DNA of 64,000 nt from Rhodospirillales bacterium (GCA_019634165.1 JAHQVT010000012.1:53528-117527); one strand, 5' to 3'. Counted from the first letter of the stretch, positions 29,437 to 38,468 are shown. Made by a program: numbers and translations. Notes: generated by a model not told the origin, from the sequence alone.

Positions 29437-30825
29437 TTAGACCGAAAATCCGTAATATTCCCATTCTGCCGCTGAAACCTTCAGCGCCATATGTTCATAT
29501 TCGGCCTGCTTGATCTTGGTGAAGGCCCTATGGAATCTTGGGCCAAGTGTGCGTTTGTTGAAATCAGACGCCCCAAATTGGTCAATCGCGTCAAGCCAGT
29601 GACGCGGCAGGTCATTAGGGGCTTTTGCCTGACCGATTTCATCATCGCATGGTTTGCCCGGATCAATTTTGCCTTCAATCCCATCAAGGGCCGCACCCAG
29701 CGTGACAGCCGCCACCAGATACGGGTTGGCATCAACCCCGGCAATGCGATGTTCAAAATGGCGGGTTTTGCCCGGTGTGCCCGGAATCCGTAATGCCACC
29801 GTTCGGTTTTCAACACCCCAGTCGTCTGATGCCGGTGAATACATCGCCGATGCAAATCGGCGCCACGAATTCATGAACGGGGCCAGCAACAACATGGTTT
29901 CGCCAATGGTGCCGCGAATGCCGCCAATGGCATGAAGCATAAGCGGGCTTAGTGATCCATCGGCCTGATCAGCAAACAGGTTATTGCCGTTTTCATTGGC
30001 CAGCGACAGATGAAGATGCATGCCCGATCCGGCTTCATTGCCAAATGGTTTGGGCATAAACACTGCTTCCATCCCAAAACGCCGGGCACAAGTTCTGATC
30101 AGGCGTTTGGCAATGATCACATCATCCGCAGCACGCATCAACTCGCGGTAACGGATGGTCATTTCATACTGACCCGGACCATATTCTGAAATCAGGGTTT
30201 CAAGGGTCAGATCAAGATGCTTGGCCCCTTCGTAAACCGCATCAAACAGTGGCGACATTTCGTCAATCTCATCGACCGACATGGTGTTGCGCAGTGTGCT
30301 GCGGCGTTTGGTCATGGCATAGGATGCCGGATGATAAAGCCCGCCTTCATCCGCCTTGCGATCCACCAGATAAAATTCCAGCTCGAACGCGCCCATCGGG
30401 TGATAGCCAAGTTTTTGCGCACGTTTGACCTGTGCGCCAAAGACATTGCGCGGATCAACGTCATGAGGTGATCCGTCATCTTCATACATGCTGATCAAAA
30501 GCTGACCGCGCCCGGTATGGGGCAAATAACCAAGCGTTCCGGGAACCGGCCAGCACCGGCAATCACCCCCCCCGCCGGTCTGAACCAAGCCGCAATCATC
30601 GACATCTTCACCACTGACATCCTGACCAAAGATCGAACTTGGCAGGCCGCGCCCGGATTTATAGATGCTTTCCAATTCGTGACGGCGGATCGTCTTGCCC
30701 CGGCCAATGCCATGGAAGTCGGTCAGGATAATGTCGATTGCTTCAACATCCGGGTATTTCGCAAGGAAATCCTGTGCTTCGGAAAGCTGGCTGGCACTGG
30801 GTGATGGGGCGTTTGCGGTGGTCAC
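29437..30825 (-). CDS. Glutamine synthetase family protein (gamma-glutamylpolyamine synthetase-like)
   Basis: A 462-residue glutamine synthetase-fold ligase of the PuuA-like group, which attaches glutamate to an amine such as putrescine using ATP. Marks: LTDFHGIGRGKTIRR near 34, GAFELEFYLVD near 145 (metal-binding Glu), EYGPGQYEMT near 215, GSGMHLHLSL near 268 and NRTVALRIPGTPGKTRHFEH near 340, ending RIAGVDANPYLVAAVTLG. It starts with GTG preceded by AGGA nine bases upstream. No other putrescine genes are adjacent, so the amine substrate is open. Its 3' end is partly duplicated downstream. Confidence 0.9.
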   Translation of the reverse strand: MTTANAPSPSASQLSEAQDFLAKYPDVEAIDIILTDFHGIGRGKTIRRHELESIYKSGRGLPSSIFGQDVSGEDVDDCGLVQTGGGGDCRCWPVPGTLGYLPHTGRGQLLISMYEDDGSPHDVDPRNVFGAQVKRAQKLGYHPMGAFELEFYLVDRKADEGGLYHPASYAMTKRRSTLRNTMSVDEIDEMSPLFDAVYEGAKHLDLTLETLISEYGPGQYEMTIRYRELMRAADDVIIAKRLIRTCARRFGMEAVFMPKPFGNEAGSGMHLHLSLANENGNNLFADQADGSLSPLMLHAIGGIRGTIGETMLLLAPFMNSWRRFASAMYSPASDDWGVENRTVALRIPGTPGKTRHFEHRIAGVDANPYLVAAVTLGAALDGIEGKIDPGKPCDDEIGQAKAPNDLPRHWLDAIDQFGASDFNKRTLGPRFHRAFTKIKQAEYEHMALKVSAAEWEYYGFSV

Positions 30826-30897
30826 GGGATGTCTTCCTGATGGTGTTTTGTTGTTGTGATCCCGCCTTGGCTGGCGGGTGACCTTGAAAGCAGGATA

Positions 30898-31389
30898 TTA
30901 CCCCTGATAGCGCTGGAAGAAATAGCGATCTTTCGGCACACCTTCAGGCAGCGGTTCGGCAATCGTGCCCGGCACGTCGATTTTCTGATCGGATGCGACA
31001 ATCGCACCTTTGATCAGGGCCGGGGGCAGGGATTGGCCGATAAAGGACGCGATTTTGGCATTCAACGCTTCATCCCCGGTGCCGACATCGGAATGCACCA
31101 AAGCGACTTTACCTTTGAACCGTTCGACTGCTTTTGGCAGCGTTTCGAAAATATCGCCAAGGAACAAATGGTCATCATCGGGAATGCATTTCGGGTGGGC
31201 GGCGATCTGACGATCAAAAACGTAAATTTCCCGATCTGGCATAATTTCGCGCAAGTGATCGAATGTACGACCATTGCCCAAGCCAACTTCAAGCACGATG
31301 CCATCCTGATCTTTGATCATTTCTGCGGCCGCATTCAGGCAATCACGTTGGGCTTGCAGGCGGCGGATAACGCTGTTCAGACGGGACAT
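30898..31389 (-). CDS. Class I SAM-dependent methyltransferase
   Basis: A 163-residue protein with one Rossmann-like domain. VLEVGLGNGRTFDHL near residue 32 is the SAM-binding motif I, and EIYVFDRQIAAHP near 53 provides the acidic residue after strand 2. ALVHSDVGTGD near 95 fits motif post-II. It is short for a methyltransferase, with no extra substrate domain, so the target cannot be guessed. It is 72 bases downstream of the glutamine-synthetase-type gene and may be its own unit or share that transcript. Confidence 0.8.
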   Translation of the reverse strand: MSRLNSVIRRLQAQRDCLNAAAEMIKDQDGIVLEVGLGNGRTFDHLREIMPDREIYVFDRQIAAHPKCIPDDDHLFLGDIFETLPKAVERFKGKVALVHSDVGTGDEALNAKIASFIGQSLPPALIKGAIVASDQKIDVPGTIAEPLPEGVPKDRYFFQRYQG

Positions 31390-31447
31390 ATGGCTTGAAG
31401 CTCCGGTTTATCGAATTTTTGCAACTATATGGTTTAAATGAATTTAC

Positions 31448-31475
31448 GCCCTGTGCAAGAACCAGTGCACAGGGC
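31448..31475 (-). terminator. Hairpin after the GST gene, probable terminator
   Basis: A 10-bp perfect stem (GCCCTGTGCA / TGCACAGGGC) with an 8-base loop lies 11 bases beyond the GST stop on the minus strand. The following bases are AT-rich but without a clean T-run. Confidence 0.6.
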
Positions 31476-31485
31476 GCAAGAAGGC

Positions 31486-32091
31486 TTAGCCTTCAAATTT
31501 GGTGGCATCAAACGCCGGGACACGGGCGCGGAACGCATCAAGCCATGTCACCAGTGCCGGATAGGTTTGACGCCATGCACCGTCAAAGCGCAGGTCCAGA
31601 TAACCCAGCGCACAGGCAATCGCGACGTGACCAATGGTAAGATCACCTTTAAGCGATGGCGGATTGGCGCTGATTTGATCAAGGGATCGTTTGACCTTGT
31701 CTGATTGATAGTTCAGCCAATCGGCATGCTGCTTTTCTGCTGGGCGCATGCGGATTTCATAGACCTGAAGGATCGATGCATCGACAATGCCGTCGCCCAA
31801 TGCCTGAAGGGTTAAGGCTTCCCAGCGGGCATTTCCTTCGGTTGGGTGCAAGGTGGTGCCATCAACTTGTGCATCAAGATATTCACAGATCACCCGGCTA
31901 TCATAAATCTTGTGATTATCATCAAGAATAAGGATTGGAATTTTACCAAGCGGGTTCTGTTGGCGCAGCGTATCTGATGGGTTGTTGGTGTCAGCAAGCT
32001 CGACAGTCAGTTGGTCATAGATACCAAGCAATTTAGCAGCGATTTTAACTTTTCGGCCAAATGGTGACGGGCCACTGGTTCGCAGAATCAT
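31486..32091 (-). CDS. Glutathione S-transferase family protein
   Basis: A 201-residue two-domain GST. The thioredoxin-like N-terminal part starts MILRTSGPSPFGRKVKIAAK, with the active Ser/Cys region at TSGPSPFGRK. NPLGKIPILILDDNHKIYDS near 45 is the conserved cis-Pro and glutathione gamma-Glu site (the DS pair). The C-terminal half is helical, ending FRARVPAFDATKFEG. It probably conjugates or reduces small electrophiles. GGAGG seven bases before ATG 32091 fixes the start. It is next to xerC on the same strand. Confidence 0.92.
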   Translation of the reverse strand: MILRTSGPSPFGRKVKIAAKLLGIYDQLTVELADTNNPSDTLRQQNPLGKIPILILDDNHKIYDSRVICEYLDAQVDGTTLHPTEGNARWEALTLQALGDGIVDASILQVYEIRMRPAEKQHADWLNYQSDKVKRSLDQISANPPSLKGDLTIGHVAIACALGYLDLRFDGAWRQTYPALVTWLDAFRARVPAFDATKFEG

Positions 32092-32194
32092 GATTTTCCT
32101 CCGGGCGGATCAATTGTTTGCGCGCAGTGTAAGGGGGAAGTGCAACCCGGAGAAACCGAAATTTTGCAAAATGATTATGGCAATGCTTTTGCGG

Positions 32195-33145
32195 TCATCG
32201 CCGCGCACGCGGATGGGTGCCATTATAGACTGCCATCAATTGTTCGGTATCAACCGCGGTATAGCGCTGGGTGGTTGAAAGCGACGCATGACCCAGCAAA
32301 TCCTGAATGGTGCGCAAATCACCGCCACCGGCCAGAAGGTGGGTGGCAAAGGAATGGCGCAGGGCATGCGGGGTTGCTGTTTCCGGAAGATTTAAAAGTT
32401 CGCGGACCTTGCGCATTTCGCGTTGGGCAACCTGCGCAACAAGGCGTTTGCCACGTGCGCCAAGAAATAAGGCTTCATCGCCGCTCGGCGCAAACGGACA
32501 CGTCAGCAGGTAATCTTCAATCGCCTCACGCACGATAGGCAGGACCGGCACAAGACGCTGTTTATTGCCCTTACCGGTGATGACCATTGAATCGCCGGTT
32601 GGGCGTTGACTAGCGTTCAGATCCAAGGCCTCGGAAATACGAAGACCGCAACCATAAAGTAAGGTGAAAAGGGCTAAGTTGCGTTTGGCCAGCCATGGTT
32701 CATCCTGCCAGACACCGGCATTTTCAAGAACCGCCATAGCATCAGGAGGTGCCAACGGTTTTGGCATGGTTTGGGGCAATCGCGGATTGCGGATCGACTG
32801 TACGGCGGCATTTTGTCCGCGGCCGGATCGTTCCAAAAACCGATAGAAATTGCGCAAGGATGAAAGGGCGCGCGCGGTTGATGTTTTCGCCATGCCATCC
32901 ATGCTGCGCCGTGCCAGCCAGCTTCGAAAATCGCGCGGGTTTAAACGCAGCAAATCCTTTAACGTCGGGACATCGCCAAGGTGGCTGCCGATAAAACCAA
33001 GAAAGGCATATAGGTCTGCCAGATAGTTTTCGGTGGTATGATTGGATGCGCGCCGTTCTTCGCAAAGCCATACCCGCCAATCGGCAATGGCTTCGCGGAT
33101 ATCAGATGGAAGATTGATCGCGGTTAGACTGTTTGAGTCAGCCAT
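32195..33145 (-). CDS. xerC: Tyrosine recombinase XerC
   Basis: A 316-residue recombinase that, with XerD, resolves chromosome dimers at dif. The N-terminal SAM-like domain contains NHTTENYLADLYAFLGF near 36. The catalytic domain has LLYGCGLRISEALDL near 166 (first Arg), GKGNKQRLVPV near 192 (Lys), HALRHSFATHLLAGG near 261 (His and Arg), LLGHASLSTTQRYTAVD near 286 (His and the nucleophilic Tyr). It overlaps DUF484 by 22 bp, a conserved pairing. Confidence 0.95.
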   Translation of the reverse strand: MADSNSLTAINLPSDIREAIADWRVWLCEERRASNHTTENYLADLYAFLGFIGSHLGDVPTLKDLLRLNPRDFRSWLARRSMDGMAKTSTARALSSLRNFYRFLERSGRGQNAAVQSIRNPRLPQTMPKPLAPPDAMAVLENAGVWQDEPWLAKRNLALFTLLYGCGLRISEALDLNASQRPTGDSMVITGKGNKQRLVPVLPIVREAIEDYLLTCPFAPSGDEALFLGARGKRLVAQVAQREMRKVRELLNLPETATPHALRHSFATHLLAGGGDLRTIQDLLGHASLSTTQRYTAVDTEQLMAVYNGTHPRARR

Positions 33146-33813
33146 CGACGCACACCAAATTCAATGACAGAAGCCAAAAACATGATCAGGTCATTGGCCT
33201 GTGCCGGGCTGAAATAACCCGGTTCCTTGACCCCAAAGGCAACAATTCCGACCGGATCGCCGTAAAATGGTGCAAGGCGGACAATGGCAGCCGAACGAAT
33301 GTCTTCTGCATGCGGGCCAAAGATCGCTTCATCGCCGGCATCATCGGGCAAAAGCCAAACATCCTGATCTTCGCCAAGAACCTGATCAACCGCCCCGGTG
33401 ACAAGACGTCGGACACGTCCATCACAGCTTGGAACCGGTGCTTCGTCGCATTCTTCAAAACAAATGGCGATGGCATCAAGATCAAGCAGTTCGGGCACCA
33501 AATCCTGCAGCGCTTCGACAAAGGTTTCAAACCCACGCGCATTCAGCAATGCCAGAACGGCACGGTGAATACGGCTTTGCGTTTCGAGATTGGATTTGGA
33601 GATGTTGATAAGCTCGCTTGTCGCACCGCGAAGCTTTTCACGTTCATCGCGCAGGCGGGTTACGACATATTGCTGCATGTCGGCAACACCGTTGCCCATT
33701 TCGCGAACCGGCAGCTCAAGACTTTCGAGCAAATCGGCGCGCGTGGTGAAGAATTCAGGATGTTGGGCAAGGTATTCGGCCACATCGTCGGCGCGCAAAG
33801 CTGTCTTTTCCAT
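33124..33813 (-). CDS. DUF484 family protein
   Basis: A 229-residue protein of DUF484, a GAF-like domain family almost always encoded before xerC. The typical N-terminus is VAEYLAQHPEFFTTRADLLE, followed by a coiled segment (VTRLRDEREKLRGATSELIN) and the GAF-like half with VPELLDLDAIAICFEE. Near the end, GIVAFGVKEPGYFSPAQAND is the family's closing motif. Biochemical role unknown; conserved linkage suggests a part in chromosome dimer resolution or division. Its end overlaps the xerC start. Confidence 0.9.
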   Translation of the reverse strand: MEKTALRADDVAEYLAQHPEFFTTRADLLESLELPVREMGNGVADMQQYVVTRLRDEREKLRGATSELINISKSNLETQSRIHRAVLALLNARGFETFVEALQDLVPELLDLDAIAICFEECDEAPVPSCDGRVRRLVTGAVDQVLGEDQDVWLLPDDAGDEAIFGPHAEDIRSAAIVRLAPFYGDPVGIVAFGVKEPGYFSPAQANDLIMFLASVIEFGVRRWLTQTV

Positions 33814-33842
33814 CGGTTCCGGCTTGAAAAGTGAGAAATAAA

Positions 33843-33874
33843 AAACCCGGCTGCCACAATGCGGGCAGCCGGGT
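33843..33874 (-). terminator. Rho-independent terminator of fsa
   Basis: A 12-bp perfect stem (AACCCGGCTGCC / GGCAGCCGGGTT) with an 8-base loop. On the minus strand it is followed by TTTTATTTC. It closes the fsa unit before DUF484. Confidence 0.85.
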
Positions 33875-33927
33875 TAAATGCATGTTAAAAACCAGCGCGG
33901 ATGATGGTTTTTATCTATCGAGCCTGA

Positions 33928-34584
33928 TTAAAGGATCGACTGACCGGTTTTTTCCCAATCAGCAAGGAAGGTCTCAAGACCTTTGTCGGTGAGTGGGTGT
34001 TTGGTCAACTGACCGAGAACCTGCGGCGGAATGGTGACAACATCGGCACCCAGACGGGCGGAGTCGACAACATGCTGCGGGCCACGTGCGGATGCCACGA
34101 GAACTTCGGTGGTCCAGTTCGGGTAGTTGCCATAAACGTCAACGATGTCAGCAATCAGCTGCATGCCATCAGATGAAATGTCGTCCAGACGGCCAACGAA
34201 CGGTGAAACATAAGTTGCACCGGCTTTGGCAGCCAGAATGGCCTGACCAACCGAGAAGCAAAGTGTGACGTTGGTCTGAATGCCTTCGTCGGTGAAGGTG
34301 CGGCAAGCTTTGAGGCCGTCCGCAGTAAGCGGCAACTTAACGACGACATTGTCGGCGATTTTTGCCAGCTTACGGCCTTCTGCGACCATGGTGTCGTAAT
34401 CGGTCGCAGCAACTTCTGCGCTGACCGGGCCGTCGACGACGTCACAAATTTCCTTGATCAGTTCGAGAAACGGTCGGCCTGTTTTTGCTACCAGCGACGG
34501 ATTGGTGGTGACACCGTCCACGAGGCCCGACATGGCCAGTTCGCGGATTGCTTCGATGTCAGCGGTATCGATGAAAAACTTCAT
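33928..34584 (-). CDS. fsa: Fructose-6-phosphate aldolase / transaldolase (TalC type)
   Basis: A 218-residue single-domain TIM barrel of the small transaldolase group (FSA/TalC). [17 protein letters not shown] opens the protein, [14 protein letters not shown] near 24 has the conserved TNPSL, and [17 protein letters not shown] near 80 has the Schiff-base Lys. [20 protein letters not shown] near 107 follows. Alphaproteobacteria use this short form in place of a long transaldolase in the pentose phosphate pathway. AGGAAA precedes the ATG. It is divergent from priA. Confidence 0.93.
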   Translation of the reverse strand: MKFFIDTADIEAIRELAMSGLVDGVTTNPSLVAKTGRPFLELIKEICDVVDGPVSAEVAATDYDTMVAEGRKLAKIADNVVVKLPLTADGLKACRTFTDEGIQTNVTLCFSVGQAILAAKAGATYVSPFVGRLDDISSDGMQLIADIVDVYGNYPNWTTEVLVASARGPQHVVDSARLGADVVTIPPQVLGQLTKHPLTDKGLETFLADWEKTGQSIL

Positions 34585-34755
34585 TGGATTTCCTGTTTAG
34601 GACCTGTTGTTCAAAGGTGCGGTTAGCTGCTAGGTTCTGGGCGATCAAATGACGGTGCCAAAACCTTGCTGTGGGACCGTTTATTTCCGTGCCCAAAGGA
34701 TGAGGATCCATAAAAAGGATCTGTCTGATGGGCAATCTCACGGGGTTTATAATAT

Positions 34756-36987
34756 ATGAGCGCGGCAAAGGCCACATCTGGAAATCTGTTTGCTGATGAT
34801 CCGGCCTTTCAGGTTACTGCACAGACCATTTCTGTGCTGCCACCTTTGCCTTTGGCGGGGCCTTATGACTATCTGGTGCCCGAAGGCCTGTCTGTTGCGC
34901 CGGGTGATTTTGTTGAAATCCCGCTTGGACGGCAAACCCAGCGCGGTGTCGTATGGGGAGAAGCCAAGGGCGACGTCGAGTCGTCCAAGCTGCGCGAAAT
35001 TTATGGCGTCCTGCCCGCCGAACCCATGCCTGCGGTAACGCGCAAATTCATTGATTGGGTTTCGGCCTATACCATGGCGCCGCAAGGGGCAGTTTTGCGC
35101 ATGGCAATGAGCGTGCCCGACGCCCTTGAACAGCCCAAGCCAATTTTTCGATTTACGTTAAACCGTGAATTTGACCCATCGACTTTGCGCGTGACTCCGC
35201 CGCGTAAACGCGTCTTGGCGTTTCTGGCCGATCACCCTGCGATGGAGCAAGGCGACATTCTGCGCGAAACCGGGGCAGGGGCAAGTGTGGTCAAAGGGCT
35301 GGTTGAAGCCGGGGCCGTGAAACGTTTGATGGTAACACCGCCATCACCTTTTGAATTGCCTGATCTTGATATCGCCCGCCCTGATTTGTCTGAAGAACAG
35401 ACAGAAGCAGCCGATGCGCTGTGTAAGCGTGTCGAGGAAGATGGTTTTTCCTGTACGCTTTTGGATGGCATCACCGGATCGGGTAAGACCGAAGTTTACT
35501 TTGAGCCTGTCCGTGCGGCCTTGGCGCAAGGCAAACAGGTGGTTGTTTTGCTGCCTGAAATTGCACTTTCAGCGCAATGGTTGCAGCGGTTTCGCGACCG
35601 GTTTGGTGTGGTTCCGGCCTTGTGGCATTCCGAAGTTGGGCAGGCCCGCCGCCGTGATACATGGCGCGCGGTGGCGGATGGTTCCGCAAAACTGGTGGTC
35701 GGTGCACGATCCGCACTGTTTCTGCCTTATAAAGATCTTGGCTTGGTCGTGGTCGATGAAGAACACGAACATGCCTTTAAGCAAGAAGACGGCGTGATTT
35801 ATCATGCCCGCGACATGGCAGTGACCCGCGCGCATTTGGGCAGTATTCCGGTGATATTGGCATCGGCAACCCCGTCGCTTGAAACATTGGCCAATGTCGA
35901 AGCCGGTCGATATCACCGGGTTGAACTTGGTAATCGCCATGGGGCTGCGGTTCTGCCGAGTGTCGAAATCATTGATATTCGCAAGGACAAACCCGAACGG
36001 AATCGCTGGATTACGCCGACGCTAAAAAAGCGGCTGTTGGAAACCTTTGCCAGTGGCGAACAGGCAATGCTGTTTTTGAACCGGCGTGGTTATGCGCCGC
36101 TGACCTTGTGTCGGGCCTGTGGGCATCGTTTCCAATGTCCGAACTGCACCGCATGGCTGGTAGAACACCGGGCATGGGGCAAATTGCAATGCCATCATTG
36201 CGGATATCAGGCCAAGGCACCTGATACCTGCCCGGCTTGTGGGGCAGAAGGAAAACTTGCCCCTTGTGGTCCGGGGGTTGAACGATTGTTTGAAGAAGCG
36301 GTCGAAACCTTTCCTGATATTCGGATTGAGGTCGCAACATCGGACAATATCATGGGGCCCAAAGCCGCCGCCGAATTGGTTGAACGGGTTCATAAGCACG
36401 AAGTCGATCTTTTGATTGGAACGCAGATTCTGGCCAAGGGCTATCACTTTCCGATGCTGACCCTTGTCGGGGTTGTTGATGCGGACCTTGGCTTAGCAGG
36501 CGGGGATTTACGCGCCGCCGAACGGAGCTATCAGCTTCTGACGCAGGTCGCTGGGCGTGCCGGGCGTGGAGATCGGCCAGGGACTGTCATGCTGCAAACC
36601 GCTGATCCCGCCAATCGCGTGATAAAGGCAATTGCTGCTGGGGATCGCAATGCGTTTAACGAGGTCGAACTTTCCCAACGCATGACCCATGGCATGCCGC
36701 CGCATGGTCGGTTGGCCGCCCTTATCATTAGTGGCAAAAAAGAAAATGAAGTTGATGAAGCCGCATGGCGGATTGGCCGTGCGGCCCCGCGTGGCGATGG
36801 ATTGATGGTTTTGGGGCCAGCCCCCGCACCATTATCATTACTGCGTGGGCGTTATCGCCGCCGGTTCCTGATCCGGGCGGATAAATCGGTCAAGATGCAG
36901 ACCTTGATCCATGAATGGTTATCAAAGGTGAAAACACCGGGAAGTGTCCGCGTGCAAGTCGATATTGATCCCTACAGCTTTATGTAG
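34756..36987 (+). CDS. priA: Primosomal protein N' (replication restart helicase)
   Basis: A 743-residue superfamily 2 DNA helicase that restarts stalled forks. LPPLPLAGPYDYLVPEGL near 30 is the DNA-binding N-terminal domain; DGITGSGKTEVYFE near 238 is Walker A; VVDEEHEHAFKQEDG near 332 holds DEEH; the zinc region CRACGHRFQCPNCTAW then CHHCG and CPACG spans 453-500; GTQILAKGYHFPMLTLVGVV near 555 and LTQVAGRAGRG near 594 are helicase motifs V and VI. The chosen ATG has no ribosome site, and TATAAT ends two bases before it, so a start slightly downstream is possible. Confidence 0.96.
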   Translation: MSAAKATSGNLFADDPAFQVTAQTISVLPPLPLAGPYDYLVPEGLSVAPGDFVEIPLGRQTQRGVVWGEAKGDVESSKLREIYGVLPAEPMPAVTRKFIDWVSAYTMAPQGAVLRMAMSVPDALEQPKPIFRFTLNREFDPSTLRVTPPRKRVLAFLADHPAMEQGDILRETGAGASVVKGLVEAGAVKRLMVTPPSPFELPDLDIARPDLSEEQTEAADALCKRVEEDGFSCTLLDGITGSGKTEVYFEPVRAALAQGKQVVVLLPEIALSAQWLQRFRDRFGVVPALWHSEVGQARRRDTWRAVADGSAKLVVGARSALFLPYKDLGLVVVDEEHEHAFKQEDGVIYHARDMAVTRAHLGSIPVILASATPSLETLANVEAGRYHRVELGNRHGAAVLPSVEIIDIRKDKPERNRWITPTLKKRLLETFASGEQAMLFLNRRGYAPLTLCRACGHRFQCPNCTAWLVEHRAWGKLQCHHCGYQAKAPDTCPACGAEGKLAPCGPGVERLFEEAVETFPDIRIEVATSDNIMGPKAAAELVERVHKHEVDLLIGTQILAKGYHFPMLTLVGVVDADLGLAGGDLRAAERSYQLLTQVAGRAGRGDRPGTVMLQTADPANRVIKAIAAGDRNAFNEVELSQRMTHGMPPHGRLAALIISGKKENEVDEAAWRIGRAAPRGDGLMVLGPAPAPLSLLRGRYRRRFLIRADKSVKMQTLIHEWLSKVKTPGSVRVQVDIDPYSFM

Positions 36988-37067
36988 ATTGTCTGTGTCT
37001 TGGTGTGGCAGGGGCTTTACGCTGATGGTGAGCGCCATCACGCTGCGTTGGTCAGACAAAGATCGTT

Positions 37068-37403
37068 ATGGGGGTAGATTTGAAAAACAGTGGCGAAATC
37101 AATGATCGCGTGCCGGAAACCCAGCGCACGATGTGCGATTGGGCGGAAAAGACTTTTGGTCCGGTCCATGACCCAAAGGCACTTTTGACCCGTGCATTGC
37201 TTGAAATGGATGAGTTGGGGCAGGCGATCGACGATGGTGATGTTGCCGAGATCGGCAAAGAAGCAGCCGATGTGATGATCTTGCTGTATCGGTTGGTCGA
37301 TCAGTTTGGTCTTGAGCTGGATAAAGAAGTCCGTGCGAAAATGGCAATCAACCGGTCGCGCAAGTGGGTTTCAAAGGGTGATGGCACCGGTGCGCACGTG
37401 TGA
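37068..37403 (+). CDS. MazG-like nucleotide pyrophosphohydrolase family protein
   Basis: A 111-residue all-helical protein. LLTRALLEMDELGQAI near residue 40 and EIGKEAADVMILLYRLVDQF near 60 give the ExxE...EAADV...  metal-binding pattern of MazG and related NTP pyrophosphohydrolases. RAKMAINRSRKWVSKGDGTG at the end matches the family's closing basic segment. It may hydrolyse unusual or excess (d)NTPs. Start ATG 37068 lacks a strong ribosome site; TTG 37080 is an alternative. Its stop codon lies inside a 22-bp perfect palindrome. Confidence 0.8.
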   Translation: MGVDLKNSGEINDRVPETQRTMCDWAEKTFGPVHDPKALLTRALLEMDELGQAIDDGDVAEIGKEAADVMILLYRLVDQFGLELDKEVRAKMAINRSRKWVSKGDGTGAHV

Positions 37404-37420
37404 CATTATATAATGTCACA
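37399..37420. repeat. 22-bp perfect palindrome across the MazG-like stop codon
   Basis: TGTGACATTAT at 37399-37409 is followed directly by its exact reverse complement. The centre contains TATAAT on both strands. It has TGTGA...TCACA ends like a CRP site, but with 12 rather than 6 bases between, so it is not one. Possible operator or AT-rich cruciform; no T-run makes a terminator unlikely. Confidence 0.55.
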
Positions 37421-37910
37421 ACAACTCCTTATTATATTGGCCTGTTAAGTACGGATGTTTGAACAGAAACCAAATGGCGTTGTCGACGCGGTTGGATTGC
37501 AAGGTCAGATAGGCCAACGCCATAGAAAAATTGGAAGTTTAGGTGTGACCTTGGTTACACTTTCGCGCCAATTCCCGGGTTTCTTCGGGGGGTAAGGGCA
37601 ACCAAGTCAGTGTAAATCGAGGGATTCGTCGCAAAAATAGCGAAACGGGCGGATCAAAGTTCCGATAGGTTGATTGCGGCGTCTTATAAAATAGTTGTAG
37701 AGACCCTCGAAAACCCGATGATTCAGGGGTGTTTAGGCCCTTCTTTGCCAAAGAATGAAAAAGAGCGTCCAAATGCGCTTGCGCGGGGGTTGCCCATGCA
37801 CAGGACATGTGATACCAAACGCTCGCTTCCCGGAAGGAGACCCTTTCGGGGGTCCATTTTTTTATACGTATCCGAGTCGTTCTCATAACCAGAATTGAGG
37901 GCTTTCACCG
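37404..37910. other. 507-base leader/upstream region of the F1 ATP synthase operon
   Basis: No convincing gene is present. Structures seen: the 22-bp palindrome at its left edge; a perfect 9-bp inverted repeat ATGGCGTTG (37474-37482) / CAACGCCAT (37515-37523); an 18-bp imperfect dyad GTGTGACC TTGGTTACAC (37543-37560); and two competing hairpins before atpH (37829-37863). The atp promoter is probably around 37660-37700, where TTATAAAAT occurs, but no well-spaced -35 is visible. Confidence 0.5.
37829..37863 (+). promoter_or_regulatory. Competing hairpins with T-run upstream of atpH (possible attenuator)
   Basis: CCCGGAAGG (37829-37837) can pair with CCTTTCGGG (37842-37850), nine pairs including one G-U. 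Alternatively GACCC (37839-37843) pairs with GGGTC (37850-37854), which sits two bases before seven T (37857-37863) as in a terminator. The two stems share bases and cannot form together. This is 48 bases before the atpH GTG. Confidence 0.45.
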
Positions 37911-38468
37911 GTGTCCCAAAATACTGCCGCGACCGGGCTCCAAGGGCGCTATGCCACAGCACTATTTGACTTGGCCAAATCGGCCAAGCAGCTTGATGTT
38001 GTCAAAGGCGATCTTGAATTGCTCGAACAGGCCATTGCAAACAGCGATGACCTCCGGAATGTACTCCGCAGTCCCGTGATTTCCCGGGATGTGCAGGCCA
38101 AGGCGATGGCTGCTCTTCTGGATAAACTTGGTGTTTCCGAGTTGACCAAGAAGACTGTTGGGCTTCTGTCTCAGAAGCGTCGTCTGTTTGCCCTGCCGGG
38201 TGTTATTAGTTCCTACCTTTCCATGCTCTCAGCTCATAATGGCGAAGTGACCGCACAGGTGACCTCGGCAGCCGAGCTGAAGAAAGAGCAAATCGAAGCC
38301 GTTACCGGCGCTCTTAAAGACGTTGTCGGCGCCACTGTAAAAGTGGACCTTAAAATTGATCCGGCGGTTCTTGGCGGTCTTGTCGTCAAGGTCGGTTCCC
38401 GGGTTTTTGATGCCTCGCTTCGAACTAAGTTGCAGAAGCTCGAGCTCGCTATGAAAGGGGTTGCGTGA
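37911..38468 (+). CDS. atpH: F1F0 ATP synthase delta subunit
   Basis: A 185-residue stalk subunit linking F1 to the F0 b subunits. Typical marks: [20 protein letters not shown] near residue 9, [20 protein letters not shown] near 43 and the C-terminal [20 protein letters not shown] near 154 (the delta/OSCP signature). It begins with GTG at 37911; GAGG lies 11 bases upstream. It is first of the F1 operon, and its stop overlaps the atpA start (TGATG). No F0 genes are here, as usual for alphaproteobacteria. Confidence 0.96.
   Translation: MSQNTAATGLQGRYATALFDLAKSAKQLDVVKGDLELLEQAIANSDDLRNVLRSPVISRDVQAKAMAALLDKLGVSELTKKTVGLLSQKRRLFALPGVISSYLSMLSAHNGEVTAQVTSAAELKKEQIEAVTGALKDVVGATVKVDLKIDPAVLGGLVVKVGSRVFDASLRTKLQKLELAMKGVA

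Noticed and set aside
37399..37420. CRP/FNR site
   Set aside because: TGTGA and TCACA are 12 bases apart; CRP needs 6.
37539..37886. 115-codon minus-strand ORF in the atp leader
   Set aside because: No ribosome site, odd composition, and it runs through the hairpins; it is more likely chance openness.
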